DNA of 64,000 nucleotides from Phycisphaerae bacterium (GTDB lineage Bacteria > Planctomycetota > Phycisphaerae > Phycisphaerales > UBA1924). The DNA is taken from NCBI GenBank assembly GCA_030429705.1, contig JAUIES010000003.1, positions 1 to 64,000 on the forward strand, read 5' to 3'. Shown here piece by piece: positions 23,912-33,230 of this stretch (its first letter is position 1; each line of letters opens with the position of its first letter). The notes under the pieces were generated by a model that made no database searches, had not been told where the DNA came from, and saw only the letters and a list, made by a program, of their open reading frames with translations. The position numbers and the translations under genes were made by a program.

Positions 23912-25036
23912 TTAATTCGGAGCTTTGTAAAACGGCAGCGGGACAATTTCGCCGGCGATCATGGCTCGGCCTGCGTCAATCTCGACTGTGGTACCGACTT
24001 CTGCCTGATCGGCGGGTAGGTACGCCATTGCGATGGGCTTGTCGAGGGTTGGGCTCATGCATCCGCTGGTGACGATGCCGACCTCAGAGCCGTCGATCTT
24101 GACGGGCATGTCCTGGCGCGGGGTTCGCTTGCCTTGGCAGGCGATGCCGACGAGGGTTCGTGCGGGGCCGCCATTTGCCATGATTTTTTCGAGTGCGTCC
24201 TGGCCGATGAATCGTTCTTCGCCTTCGGTTTGACCCTTGTCGAGGGTGATGGCGAAGTTCATGCCGCTTTCGAGGGCGCAGATGTCCTCTCCGAGTTCGT
24301 GGCCGTAGAGCGGCATGCCTGCTTCGAGCCGGAGGGTGTCGCGGGCACCGAGTCCGATGGGGCGAACGAGGGCTTCGGCTCCATCGACATTGGCGTCTTT
24401 GAGCAGGAGTTTGAGCGCCATGCCGACCGCTTTGGCGGGCAGGATGACTTCGACGCCGTCTTCGCCGGTGTACCCGGTTCGGCTGACGATGAGTTTGAGG
24501 ACGAGCAGGTTCTTGACCGTAAAGCGGTAGCGTTTGAGCGTGGGGATCTCGGATGAGACTTTGGAGATCATGTCCATGACCCTGGGGCCTTGGAGCGCGA
24601 CCATCGCGGTGCTCATGGTCTGGTCTTCAATCTTGACCTTCCATTCGTGAGCCTTGCGGACTTCTTCAAAGTGGGTGAGGAGTTTTTCGCGGTTTGAGGC
24701 GTTGACGACGACGAGGAACTCGTCTTCTTCCATGCGGTTGACGATGACATCGTCGCGAACGCCGCCATGTTCGTTGCAGACCATGCTATAGCGGCACTGC
24801 CCGGCGGTCATGTTGCCGATGCGGCGGCTACAGAGGCGTTCGAGCAGTCGTTTGGCGTGGAGCCCGGACATCTTGACGCGGCCCATGTGCGAGACATCAA
24901 ACAGCCCGCCACTGGTGCGGACTTGATGGTGTTCTTCTTGAATGCTGGTGTAGCGGATGGGCATGTGCCATCCGGCGTATTCGACGAGTTGAGCGCCGTG
25001 TTCGATGTGGTAGGCGTGGAGCGGGGATTCGTGCAC
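23912..25036 (-). CDS. gcvT: Aminomethyltransferase (glycine cleavage T protein)
   Basis: GTG at 25036 is chosen because GAAGGAGG lies at 25044-25051; the product is 374 residues. Family blocks visible are VEYAGWHMPIRYTSIQEEHH, SGGLFDVSHMGRVKMSGLHA, SRTGYTGEDGVEVILPAKAV, PIGLGARDTLRLEAGMPLYG and the C-terminal barrel RTLVGIACQGKRTPRQDMPV. GcvT transfers the aminomethyl carbon from the H-protein to tetrahydrofolate. No gcvH, gcvP or lpd is adjacent in this window, so either they are elsewhere or the protein acts in a related folate role. Confidence 0.93.
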   Translation of the reverse strand: MHESPLHAYHIEHGAQLVEYAGWHMPIRYTSIQEEHHQVRTSGGLFDVSHMGRVKMSGLHAKRLLERLCSRRIGNMTAGQCRYSMVCNEHGGVRDDVIVNRMEEDEFLVVVNASNREKLLTHFEEVRKAHEWKVKIEDQTMSTAMVALQGPRVMDMISKVSSEIPTLKRYRFTVKNLLVLKLIVSRTGYTGEDGVEVILPAKAVGMALKLLLKDANVDGAEALVRPIGLGARDTLRLEAGMPLYGHELGEDICALESGMNFAITLDKGQTEGEERFIGQDALEKIMANGGPARTLVGIACQGKRTPRQDMPVKIDGSEVGIVTSGCMSPTLDKPIAMAYLPADQAEVGTTVEIDAGRAMIAGEIVPLPFYKAPN

Positions 25037-25096
25037 GGTCAGGCCTCCTTCGGGCGAAGTGGAGGGAACCATAGGCCTGGACTGTGTGCGATCCGG

Positions 25097-25924
25097 TCAG
25101 TCTTGCCGACGGGGCTGCCATGGTGCGTTATCGAGGAGGCGGACCCCACCGACAAAGGCGCAGACGAGCGCACGGGCCGGGCGATCGGTGTGTTCAACGA
25201 GCGGCATGAGTGTCTCGGCATCGCGGACTGCGGCGTATTGGATGTCGGCGTTGATGGCTTCGAGTTCGGCGTGCATCAGTGCTTCGGCTGATGATGGGTC
25301 AGGCGCGTTGGTTGATGCGTTCAAGGCACGGTAGAGTGCCCGTGCGTCGAGGCGGTGTTTATCGTCGAGGTGTGTGTTTCGACTGGACATGGCGAGGCCG
25401 TCCGATTCGCGGACGATCGGTCCGGCCCAGATATCGATCGGGCGATGCTGCAGCGTGACCATGGCGCGAACAGTTTGGAGTTGTTGCCAGTCTTTTTCGC
25501 CGAACACCGCTGCGACCGGTTGGCACAGGTCGAAGAGGCGTGAGACGACCTGGCACACGCCTTCAAAATGACCGGGGCGACCGGCGTCTTCGAGTTGAGG
25601 CAGGTGTGCGACAGGCGGGATGGTGACCGGTTGTCTGGGTTGATCGGGTGGATAGACCGTTTCGACGGCGGGCGCAAACACGATGTCGGCGCCGGCTTCG
25701 GCGCACAGAACTGCATCGCGTTCGAGGTCGCGCGGATAGCGTTCGAGGTCGGCAGGATCGTTGAACTGGGTCGGGTTGACAAAGACCGTCGCGACGACCG
25801 GTCGATCGGTGCGCGCCCGGGCGAGGCGCACGAGCGACAGGTGGCCTTCATGCAGAGCGCCCATGGTTGGTATGAGGGCGCAGCCGGCTGCGTTGAGTTT
25901 GTCTGCGGTCAACTCGATGCGCAT
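25097..25924 (-). CDS. panC: Pantothenate synthetase
   Basis: 275 residues from the ATG at 25924; a TTG upstream (25945) would add seven residues. PanC blocks are complete: the ATP-binding PTMGALHEGHLSLVR with the HIGH-like motif, VFVNPTQFNDPADLERYPRD, ETVYPPDQPRQP, VFGEKDWQQLQTVRAM, and the KMSKS-like IVRESDGLAMSSRNTHL. Joins pantoate and beta-alanine using ATP in the coenzyme A route. No panB or panD nearby. Minus-strand neighbours include gcvT. Confidence 0.94.
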   Translation of the reverse strand: MRIELTADKLNAAGCALIPTMGALHEGHLSLVRLARARTDRPVVATVFVNPTQFNDPADLERYPRDLERDAVLCAEAGADIVFAPAVETVYPPDQPRQPVTIPPVAHLPQLEDAGRPGHFEGVCQVVSRLFDLCQPVAAVFGEKDWQQLQTVRAMVTLQHRPIDIWAGPIVRESDGLAMSSRNTHLDDKHRLDARALYRALNASTNAPDPSSAEALMHAELEAINADIQYAAVRDAETLMPLVEHTDRPARALVCAFVGGVRLLDNAPWQPRRQD

Positions 25925-25964
25925 GGACGAAGTCTTGCAGGTCAAGGCGCGAAGTGCAAGTCAA

Positions 25965-26405
25965 CTAACCGTGCTTGGCTTCTTCTGCCCATTGTGCGAT
26001 CGGTCCTGTCGCGGGAATCGGGATAAAGTCGAGATCGACGACATATTGCCCTTCGCCGGCGTATTCGCAATCGACTGCGCGCCCGAAGAGCACGACCGGC
26101 TCGGAGTCGACCAGATGGATCAATGCGCCGATGGCTTGGTGTGCGTAGATCATTCTTCGTGAGCGGACGACGAGATTTGATCGACTCAGACCGATCGCCC
26201 GGGCCGACCAGATCGCGAGTTGCCGCCCGGTGTCTGAAAGTTCGACAAGGTCGAGTTCGGCGGTGAATTCGTGAGCGGTTGGCCGGCCAGGCCGTGCCAG
26301 GTAGTTGGTCGGCGCGGCTGGTGCCTCGTCAGGCGAGAGTATTGCGAGATTGTCTCGGAGAAAGAGCCGCACGGCATTGGAATCGTCGAACGGCGGCCAA
26401 CCCAT
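25965..26405 (-). CDS. PilZ-like small protein
   Basis: A 146-residue soluble protein starting MGWPPFDDSNAVRLFLRDNL. The C-terminal two thirds (about 50-140) resembles a PilZ beta-barrel: strands LAIWSARAIGLSRSNLVVRS, then RRMIYAHQAIGALIHLVDSE and a final VLFGRAVDCEYAGEGQYVVD-LDFIPIP repeat seen in PilZ-like cyclic-di-GMP proteins. The canonical RxxxR/DxSxxG motif pair is incomplete, so c-di-GMP binding is uncertain. Its start is 90 bases from the divergent glycosyltransferase at 26495. Confidence 0.55.
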   Translation of the reverse strand: MGWPPFDDSNAVRLFLRDNLAILSPDEAPAAPTNYLARPGRPTAHEFTAELDLVELSDTGRQLAIWSARAIGLSRSNLVVRSRRMIYAHQAIGALIHLVDSEPVVLFGRAVDCEYAGEGQYVVDLDFIPIPATGPIAQWAEEAKHG

Positions 26406-26494
26406 GCGTGAGACTGGAGTATGCGCGTTCGGTCGTTCAAACTGGTCGATACAACCGGCAACATCAAGCGCACGGGGGTGATAGAGTCGGTCCG

Positions 26495-27415
26495 ATGACT
26501 CTGCCCGAGGTTCATATTGTCATTCCCACACACACGACGCGGCACCTCGCTGCGACGCTCGCGGCGATCGGTGCGTCCGAGAACCCGCCGCGAAGCGTTG
26601 TTGTCTCGGTGGATGGTGATGATGCCGGATTTGGTGCGGTTCTCGCCGGGCAGCGGTTTGCCCCATTGACGACGACGGCGTTGGTCACTCGGCCGCATCA
26701 GGGTGAAGCGAGGCTGAATCAAGTTCGCAATAACGGGCTGCGAGCGTTACGGGATCTGCGTCCTGTTGAGCCTGATGACTTTGTTTTGGTGATGGATGGC
26801 GACATGGCGCTCGGGCCTCGGTCGATAGGGCAGCATGTATCGGCGGCTGCTGACGGGTGCGATGTCGTGCTGGCATCGCGGGTGAATCTGAGCGAGGATG
26901 ACACGAAGCTGCTCTCGACTGCCCTTTGTTCAGGCGATCGCGCCGAGGCTGCGGCGATGATGGACCGCTTTTGGAGCGCGGGCGAGAACGACCTGAAGGT
27001 TCGGCAACGACGACTCGAGCGGCAGCGGCAAATGCGAGCGTGGCCGATCGTGGGGGGGATGTTGGTCAAGCCGCACAAGCCCAAGTTGCTCGGCGGCCAT
27101 CATTCGGTGCGTCGGTGGTGCATGGAAGCGCTGAACGGGTATGACGAGCGATTCGTCGGATACGGGTATGACGATGATGACCTCGCTCGTCGGTTGCACT
27201 TTCGAGGAGCGGGGACAGCGGTGCGGGTAGACACAATTCAGGCGTTTCATCTGTGGCACCCGACGCGAGCACCACAGCGAGCGACGGATGCGCCGGGGTA
27301 TCGCGTGTTTACAGAGACCTGGAAGCCACGGGCTGCATTGGGGATCGATAGCCCGAGTGCGCAGCCAGAGCCTGAGATACAGATCATTCAGAAAGGGGCT
27401 GCTACAGGCGTATGA
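26495..27415 (+). CDS. Family 2 glycosyltransferase with galactosyltransferase-type C-terminus
   Basis: 306 residues from the ATG at 26495 (MTLPEVHIVIPTHTTRHLAA). GT-A blocks are VVVSVDGDDAGFGAVL, TRPHQGEARLNQVRNNGLRA (hydrophobic core of the nucleotide site) and the DXD motif LVMDGDMALGPRS. The C-terminal GYDERFVGYGYDDDDLARRL matches the family 27 galactosyltransferase C-terminal domain, which selects the acceptor. The sugar donor and acceptor are unknown. Its stop overlaps the convergent 27402 gene by 14 bases. Confidence 0.87.
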   Translation: MTLPEVHIVIPTHTTRHLAATLAAIGASENPPRSVVVSVDGDDAGFGAVLAGQRFAPLTTTALVTRPHQGEARLNQVRNNGLRALRDLRPVEPDDFVLVMDGDMALGPRSIGQHVSAAADGCDVVLASRVNLSEDDTKLLSTALCSGDRAEAAAMMDRFWSAGENDLKVRQRRLERQRQMRAWPIVGGMLVKPHKPKLLGGHHSVRRWCMEALNGYDERFVGYGYDDDDLARRLHFRGAGTAVRVDTIQAFHLWHPTRAPQRATDAPGYRVFTETWKPRAALGIDSPSAQPEPEIQIIQKGAATGV

Positions 27416-27674
27416 AGATGCGGCGCAGGGTTGTGTACGCGGCGTGGTACCATCGCATGAGCGGGGTTGTTCGGTTCAGATGCGTCGCTGAGGGTTGCTC
27501 AAGGAACCCCTCCATTTCGAGGTAGTTCATCGGCGGTCGAGCATAGAGGTCTTCGCCGCAGTTTGGGCAGAGGTAGGACGCGTGCTCATATTGTGAATCG
27601 AAGCCGTCGTAACCACACCGGCAACAGCGCCGTGTGGCGAGCGATGGGTTTCGTGGAGCGAGCGTACGAGGCAT
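27402..27674 (-). CDS. Small zinc-ribbon protein
   Basis: A 90-residue protein carrying two paired cysteine knuckles: RRCCRCGYDGFDSQ and YLCPNCGEDLYARPP, which form one zinc ribbon of the ZR type seen in many planctomycete proteins. The C-terminal half has helical amphipathic sequence (MRWYHAAYTTLRRIFIRL). Function unknown; the ribbon suggests nucleic-acid or protein contact. The gene is overlapped by the plus-strand reading of 27634, but its composition and conserved cysteines support it. Confidence 0.6.
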   Translation of the reverse strand: MPRTLAPRNPSLATRRCCRCGYDGFDSQYEHASYLCPNCGEDLYARPPMNYLEMEGFLEQPSATHLNRTTPLMRWYHAAYTTLRRIFIRL

Positions 27675-27711
27675 TTTTACAGATTATCGAATTTGCGTGC
27701 GGTGTCAAAGG

Positions 27712-28392
27712 GTGAAAACGGAGAGGGGCTGGGAATTGAAGAGCGGGGTGTATGAGAAATGGATCTCGCGGCTTGAGCGGCTCGCTCGGGCGGGTCTCAA
27801 TGACCTACCGGACCCGACGAGCGCATTGACAGACGAAGAGCGGCGGCTGGCGGTGGATGCGTTTTCGGACGAAATGGGCAATCGGCGCGTGATTGATGAG
27901 GCGATTTTGAGTCGTGTGTATGGTGTCTCACCTGCGCGTCTTCCTGCGGGTGCGGGTGTCGATTCGGCGTCGTGGTGGGCGCTGGCGGAAGGGCATGCGA
28001 CGCTTCCTCGGCTGGAAGCAATCGGTTCGCTGACGGCACGGCGCGATGATCTGGGGATAGAGATTTGGTCAGAGATCGAACTTGCAACCTTGCACGCTGC
28101 GTGGAGCGTGGCGATTGACCGTCGCGACCAGCAATTGATCGACCGCTGCCTCGATGCCTGCGTATGGCATGTGGCGGAACTGCAGCCTGACAACGCGACG
28201 GGGCATGCGTGGGCGGTCCACGGGTTTGTCAATTGTGCGATCGAGCGGGGGCAGGTGGAGGCTGAAATGCACGCTGAGTCGATTGTGCACGCGTGCATGA
28301 TGCAGAGGGGGGTGCCCGATCGGTTGAGCGCGTTGTTGCTGTGGGATGCGGCGAACGGGTTGCGTTCGCGGAGTGAATCGGCCAGCGCGTGA
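27712..28392 (+). CDS. Hypothetical helical protein
   Basis: 226 residues from the GTG at 27712; the in-frame TTG at 27736 is an alternative. The sequence is largely alpha-helical with alternating hydrophobic residues (EKWISRLERLARAGLNDLP, ELATLHAAWSVAIDRRDQQL, VCHVAELQPD-type, IERGQVEAEMHAESIVHACM). No signal peptide, membrane segment or known family. The upstream in-frame extension is an artefact that overlaps the opposite-strand zinc ribbon. Converges with the CTP synthase gene; 12 bases separate the stops. Confidence 0.6.
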   Translation: MKTERGWELKSGVYEKWISRLERLARAGLNDLPDPTSALTDEERRLAVDAFSDEMGNRRVIDEAILSRVYGVSPARLPAGAGVDSASWWALAEGHATLPRLEAIGSLTARRDDLGIEIWSEIELATLHAAWSVAIDRRDQQLIDRCLDACVWHVAELQPDNATGHAWAVHGFVNCAIERGQVEAEMHAESIVHACMMQRGVPDRLSALLLWDAANGLRSRSESASA

Positions 28393-28404
28393 TTGTGATT
28401 GACA

Positions 28405-30345
28405 TCACGCGAGGTTTTGAGCGTGGTCTGAGTGGTTCTTGCGGAGCCAGCGTGTGACCTGACTTTTCTCGACCAAGCGAGCCCATGCTGACGAGTCGGC
28501 GGCGTATCGGCGCTCGAGGGCGGCGGCGATGAGGCCCATGAACATCGGTTGCGGGCGCAGCGGGCGACTGGTGAGTTCGGGGTGAAACTGTGCAGCGAGG
28601 AAGAACGGATGGGTCGGCATCGATTCGTCCGGCGTACTGACGGGCAGTTCAAGGATCTGCATGATGGGTTGCTGTGGGTGTCGTCCGGAGAACACGAGCC
28701 CTTTTGCTTCGAGGCGTTCGATGTAGAGTGGGTCCACTTCGTAGCGATGTCGGAAACGCTCGGTGATCGCGGTTTGCTGGCTATAGAGCAAATGGGCGAG
28801 GGTGTGTTCGGTGATGAGGACTTCTTGCGCGCCCAGTCGCATCGTGCCGCCGAGGCCTTCGATCTTCTTCTGTTCAGGAAGTTCGCTGATGACTGCGGAC
28901 TGATTGGCGGGATCAAACTCGGTGCTCGAGGCATCAGTCAAGCCGAGCACATTGCGGGCGAACTCGATGACGGCGACCTGAAAGCCGAGGCAGATCCCGA
29001 GGTAGGGCAGATGGGACTCGCGGCAATGTTTGACGCAGGCGATCTTTCCTTCGACACCGCGAGAGCCGAACCCCCCCGGGACGATGACGCCGTCGAGATC
29101 AGCGAGCGTCTTGGCGACGGACTTGTCGTTGATGTCCGAAGTTTCGATCCAGTGTTGATCGATGCGACACTGGAAGTAGGCGGAGCAGTGTTCGAGAGCC
29201 TTGTCGATGGATGCGTAGGCATCGCGGAGTTCGGCATATTTGCCGGTGATGCCGATGGAGACGCTGTGCTCGCGCGGCGAAGTGAGGCGTGTGATGAACT
29301 GGCTCCAACTGACACGGGCTTTGTCTTCATGGCGTGAATCCACACGGTCGTGCAATGACAGGACGGAGAGGATCTCGCGGTCGAGGCCTTCGTTGCGCAG
29401 TTCGTCGGGAATGGTGTAGATGCTTTCGCGGTCGTGCATGCTGAAGACGCGGCGCATGGGGACATTGGAGAACATGGCGATTTTTTCACGGACCTTGCTC
29501 TCGACCGGGTTGGTGGCTCGGCAGGCGATGAGTTGGGGTTGGATGCCCGCTTCGAGGAGTCGTTTGATGCCGAGTTGGGCGGCTTTGGACTTTTGCTCGC
29601 CGAGCGCCTTGGGCTCAATGACATAGGTGAGTGCGACAAAGCAGCACGAGCCGGGGCCTTCTTCGAATGCGAGTTCGCGGAGGGCTTCGATGTAGAATCC
29701 GTTTTCGTAATCGCCGACGGTGCCCCCGACTTCAACGAAGACGACATCGGCCGGGCCTGTGCCATCGCCACGCAGGGCGAGTTCACGGAGTTTGCGTTTC
29801 ACCTCGCCGGTGACATGGGGGATCATCTGCACATCGCGACCGAGGTAGACACCTTGGCGTTCACGGTCGAGAATTTCGGTAAAGATTCGGCCTGAAGTAA
29901 CGAAGTTTCGTCGGTTCAGGTTTTGGTCGAGCATTCGTTCGTAGGTGCCCAAGTCCATATCGCATTCGGTGCCGTCTTCGAGGACGAAGACTTCGCCGTG
30001 GCGGTAGGGGTTGAGGGTGCCCGAGTCGATATTGAGGTACCCCTCCATTTTGATCGGGGCGACGGAGAGACCTTTGTCTTTGAGCACTTTGGCCATGCTG
30101 GACGCGAAAATGCCCTTGCCGAGGCCAGACATGACGGTCCCGAAGACGACGACATACTTATGAAAGCCTTTTCGGTATCCATCGGGGACGGGGGAGTAGA
30201 ACTCGGTGTAGGGGCTCGATTCGCCAGCCGCTGCGAGGATATTCTGACCCTCACTCGGTTCGTCGTCGGGGGCCCGGCGTGCCTGTCGAAACTCGCGGTC
30301 CGAGGACGAAAGTGCCTGCGATGGGTCTTCTGGCTGATCGTGCAT
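28405..30345 (-). CDS. pyrG: CTP synthase, N-terminally extended
   Basis: About 646 residues from the ATG at 30345 (MHDQPEDPSQALSSSDREFR). The amidoligase domain has its P-loop near 71-80 (TVMSGLGKGIFASSMAK), the Mg-coordinating Asp in YLNIDSGTLNPYRHGEVF and Glu in FVEVGGTVGDYENGF. The glutaminase domain has the nucleophile Cys462 (LGICLGFQVAVIEF) and the His in FLAAQFHPEL. It makes CTP from UTP, ATP and glutamine. Two oddities: about 60 extra acidic and Ser-rich residues precede the catalytic core, and the usual K-x-D-P of the first active-site segment reads KMEG. Divergent from the M1 aminopeptidase gene. Confidence 0.92.
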   Translation of the reverse strand: MHDQPEDPSQALSSSDREFRQARRAPDDEPSEGQNILAAAGESSPYTEFYSPVPDGYRKGFHKYVVVFGTVMSGLGKGIFASSMAKVLKDKGLSVAPIKMEGYLNIDSGTLNPYRHGEVFVLEDGTECDMDLGTYERMLDQNLNRRNFVTSGRIFTEILDRERQGVYLGRDVQMIPHVTGEVKRKLRELALRGDGTGPADVVFVEVGGTVGDYENGFYIEALRELAFEEGPGSCCFVALTYVIEPKALGEQKSKAAQLGIKRLLEAGIQPQLIACRATNPVESKVREKIAMFSNVPMRRVFSMHDRESIYTIPDELRNEGLDREILSVLSLHDRVDSRHEDKARVSWSQFITRLTSPREHSVSIGITGKYAELRDAYASIDKALEHCSAYFQCRIDQHWIETSDINDKSVAKTLADLDGVIVPGGFGSRGVEGKIACVKHCRESHLPYLGICLGFQVAVIEFARNVLGLTDASSTEFDPANQSAVISELPEQKKIEGLGGTMRLGAQEVLITEHTLAHLLYSQQTAITERFRHRYEVDPLYIERLEAKGLVFSGRHPQQPIMQILELPVSTPDESMPTHPFFLAAQFHPELTSRPLRPQPMFMGLIAAALERRYAADSSAWARLVEKSQVTRWLRKNHSDHAQNLA

Positions 30346-30559
30346 GTCCAATGGTATCAAAACCGATCGAGCGCTCCAACCTTCCTTGGTGTTGGTTGTG
30401 AACAACTGGGCTCTTTTGTGCCGAAATGGGTACGCTATGGCATTGATTGTGTGCGGCTGAGTTGATTCCGATCATGTTCAGACTCGCAATTCGAGCAGAT
30501 TTCGATCCACCACCATTGGAATGTGCGGCCGATTGGTCGCCTGACACCGAGAGATATCC

Positions 30560-33154
30560 ATGAACACTCGCTCCATGTTGTTTCTGTCGCTTGTGACCGC
30601 GTCTGCCTCATTTTCCTGGGCTGGTGAGGAGGAGTTTGCGTGTCTGTTGGATTGTCCACCGCGCAGGCCGGTGATTGCGACCGACCACGGAACGGTCAAT
30701 CTGCCAGCACCACGGAACGCCGACTTTGAGCACATGCGGCTCGAGTTGCTGATCAACGACATGAACACGCCGGTGATGGATGGTGTGTCGTACCTGACCT
30801 TCAGTCCGATCGAGACTGATCTTGTTGAACTCGGGCTGGATGCTCGGCTTCTTGAGATCGAGTCGGTCACTGCGCCTGGGTATGAGACATCGTTTACGCA
30901 TGATGGGCAGTCGCTGTGCGTTTCGTTTTCGCCTGCGGTACCTGTGGGGACTTCGGTGACGCTGCAGACGAACTATCGGGTGGTCGATCCGCCTTATGGA
31001 TTGACCTGGACCCCGGCATCGCCAGCGTTTCCTGGCCGGGCAGCAGAGATTCACACGCAGGGTCAGCCCGAGACGAACAGTTATTGGTTCCCATGTCATG
31101 ACTTTCCGAACGATCGGATGAGTACCGAGTTGATCGTGACGAGCCCGCAAGGGAATCAGGTGCTTTCGAACGGTCGACTTGCGGGGAAGGATCGTCGGGT
31201 TGTGCGCACCACGACGGCTAGCGGCGAGAACGACCTGCAGTGGTACGACATCTGGCACTGGGCGCAGGATGAAGAAGCGGGGGGCGGACACCCGGCGTAC
31301 CTGGTGACGATGGTGGTCGGTCAGTTTGATATTGTCGATGTGGGGACGAAAGACCTCCCGATGCCGGTGTATGTGCCGAAGGGACGCGGCAAGGATGTCG
31401 AAGTCACCTACGGACGGACAGGCGAGATGGTCGAGTTGTTCGAGCGGCTGTTCGATGAGCCTTATCCGTGGTCGAAGTACGCGCAGGCCGTCGTGTGGAA
31501 CTTTGGCGCGGGCGGCATGGAGAACACGAGCGCGACGAGCATGTTTGACGCGGCGCTGTATTCAGAGGCTGAAGCAATTGATCAAGATTTTGACGGTCTG
31601 ATTGCGCACGAACTCGGGCACCAGTGGTTTGGTGATCTGGTGACCTGCGACAGTTGGGAGCACATCTGGCTGAACGAGGGGTTTGCGACATACTTGTCAG
31701 CGTTGTGGTTTGGGCAACGGGATGGGCGCGATGGGTATCTGTCGAGTATTCAGGGGAGTTATGACAACCTGATCCGCAACGACACCGGGACGGCTCCGGG
31801 GACGCCGGGCATGGTGAGCCCTGTGTATGAGCATCCTTGGGAGGTCTTCCGGCGTGGATCGAATCCGTACCCCAAGGGGTCGAGCACACTGCACATGCTG
31901 AGAGAGATGCTTGGTGATCAAGTGTTCTTTGGTGCGATCGCTGACTATCTCGACGAGCATCGGCAGTCGATGGTTGATACGGGTGAGTTGCTGGCGGCTT
32001 TTGAGGCTCGGGCGGGCGAGCCGCTCGGGTGGTTCTTTGACCAGTGGACGAGTCGTCCGGGCATTCCGCGGGTGGACATTGAGACCAGGTGGAGCGACGG
32101 CGCGTTGTCGATCTCGGCGCTGCAGACGCAGCCGATTGATGGAGCAAATCCGGCGTATGTTTTTGACCTGCCGGTCTGGATTCACTATCCGCCCGAGACG
32201 AATGTGCTGCCGACGAAGGCGACGGTGCGCATGGAAGGACCGACCGCGTTTGTGTCATTGCCACTCGAAGCGCGACCTGACATGGTGGTGTTCGATCCGC
32301 AGTTGTCAGTCCTTGCAGAGTTGAATATCGATCAAGCGACGGTGCTCTGGCTTGAGCAGCTCGCGAGTGGGCCGAGTCTTGCTGCCAAGATCCAGGCGGC
32401 GCGAGCACTTGCGAATGAAGAAGGCAAGGCTGCGGCCAGGTTGTTGTATGCGACGGCGCTTGACGGCAAAGCGCATGACAAGTTGCGGGTCGAAGCGGTC
32501 AAGGCGCTCGAGGCTCAAGGTGATCTCTCACGGGTGTATTTTCTGATCCCGGCGGGTCAGGCGGAGCAGACGACGAGCCCGGCTGTGCGTGTCGAGGTGC
32601 TCGAAGCACTCGGTCGCATGGGGTATGACCACCCGCAGGGTTCAGATGGCAAATCGCGGCGACAGATCATGAGCACACTCGTCGATCACGCGATGAACGA
32701 TTCGAGTACGAAGGCCCGTGCGGCTGCGATCAAGGCGATGGGGACCATGAAGGCTGTCGATGCCGCGTCGATCGTGACGACGATGGCCGAAGTTGATTCC
32801 CAGCGTGATGCGATTCGGCAGGCAGCGATCGGTGCACTTGCCGAGTTCAACACGCCTGATGCACTCTCGACAGTGCTGACGCATTGTCGATTTGGTGCGT
32901 ACAACCGCACGCGCCCGGGCGCGATTCGGGCTGCGCACAGGTTGATGCATCATGATCAGGCGGCGGTGGAAGCGATGTTGGCTGAGGTGCTGTACGACAG
33001 CGAACGCCGAGCGGCAAATGCGGCTGCCGATGTGATTGCCGAGATTGGCGGTCCTTGGGCTGTGCGTTTGCTTGAGGAGCGCACTTCGAGCCTGCGCGAT
33101 CCGTTGGATCGTGAGCGCATGGAAGAGCGGCGGTCCAAAGCGTCGGGCGGGTAA
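30560..33154 (+). CDS. Secreted M1 family aminopeptidase with HEAT-like C-terminus
   Basis: 864 residues with a signal peptide, MNTRSMLFLSLVTASASFSW AGEEE. The M1 beta-domain is followed by the catalytic core: the exopeptidase loop VWNFGAGGMENTSATSMFD (GAMEN-type, about 318-322), the zinc site HELGHQWFGD (350-354) and the Glu in NEGFATYLSALW (about 373). The C-terminal third (about 600-830) has helical pairs (VEALKALEAQGD-type, IRQAAIGALAEFNTPD, DVIAEIGGPWAVRL) resembling HEAT repeats, an uncommon addition. Removes N-terminal residues from extracellular peptides. Likely exported by Sec. Confidence 0.92.
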   Translation: MNTRSMLFLSLVTASASFSWAGEEEFACLLDCPPRRPVIATDHGTVNLPAPRNADFEHMRLELLINDMNTPVMDGVSYLTFSPIETDLVELGLDARLLEIESVTAPGYETSFTHDGQSLCVSFSPAVPVGTSVTLQTNYRVVDPPYGLTWTPASPAFPGRAAEIHTQGQPETNSYWFPCHDFPNDRMSTELIVTSPQGNQVLSNGRLAGKDRRVVRTTTASGENDLQWYDIWHWAQDEEAGGGHPAYLVTMVVGQFDIVDVGTKDLPMPVYVPKGRGKDVEVTYGRTGEMVELFERLFDEPYPWSKYAQAVVWNFGAGGMENTSATSMFDAALYSEAEAIDQDFDGLIAHELGHQWFGDLVTCDSWEHIWLNEGFATYLSALWFGQRDGRDGYLSSIQGSYDNLIRNDTGTAPGTPGMVSPVYEHPWEVFRRGSNPYPKGSSTLHMLREMLGDQVFFGAIADYLDEHRQSMVDTGELLAAFEARAGEPLGWFFDQWTSRPGIPRVDIETRWSDGALSISALQTQPIDGANPAYVFDLPVWIHYPPETNVLPTKATVRMEGPTAFVSLPLEARPDMVVFDPQLSVLAELNIDQATVLWLEQLASGPSLAAKIQAARALANEEGKAAARLLYATALDGKAHDKLRVEAVKALEAQGDLSRVYFLIPAGQAEQTTSPAVRVEVLEALGRMGYDHPQGSDGKSRRQIMSTLVDHAMNDSSTKARAAAIKAMGTMKAVDAASIVTTMAEVDSQRDAIRQAAIGALAEFNTPDALSTVLTHCRFGAYNRTRPGAIRAAHRLMHHDQAAVEAMLAEVLYDSERRAANAAADVIAEIGGPWAVRLLEERTSSLRDPLDRERMEERRSKASGG

Positions 33155-33230
33155 AACCGGCAAATACTCGGTCAGCGCTATCGAGGCGTGGGCACGGTGC
33201 CTGCGTCGTTGGCTGGCATTGATCAAGCGA

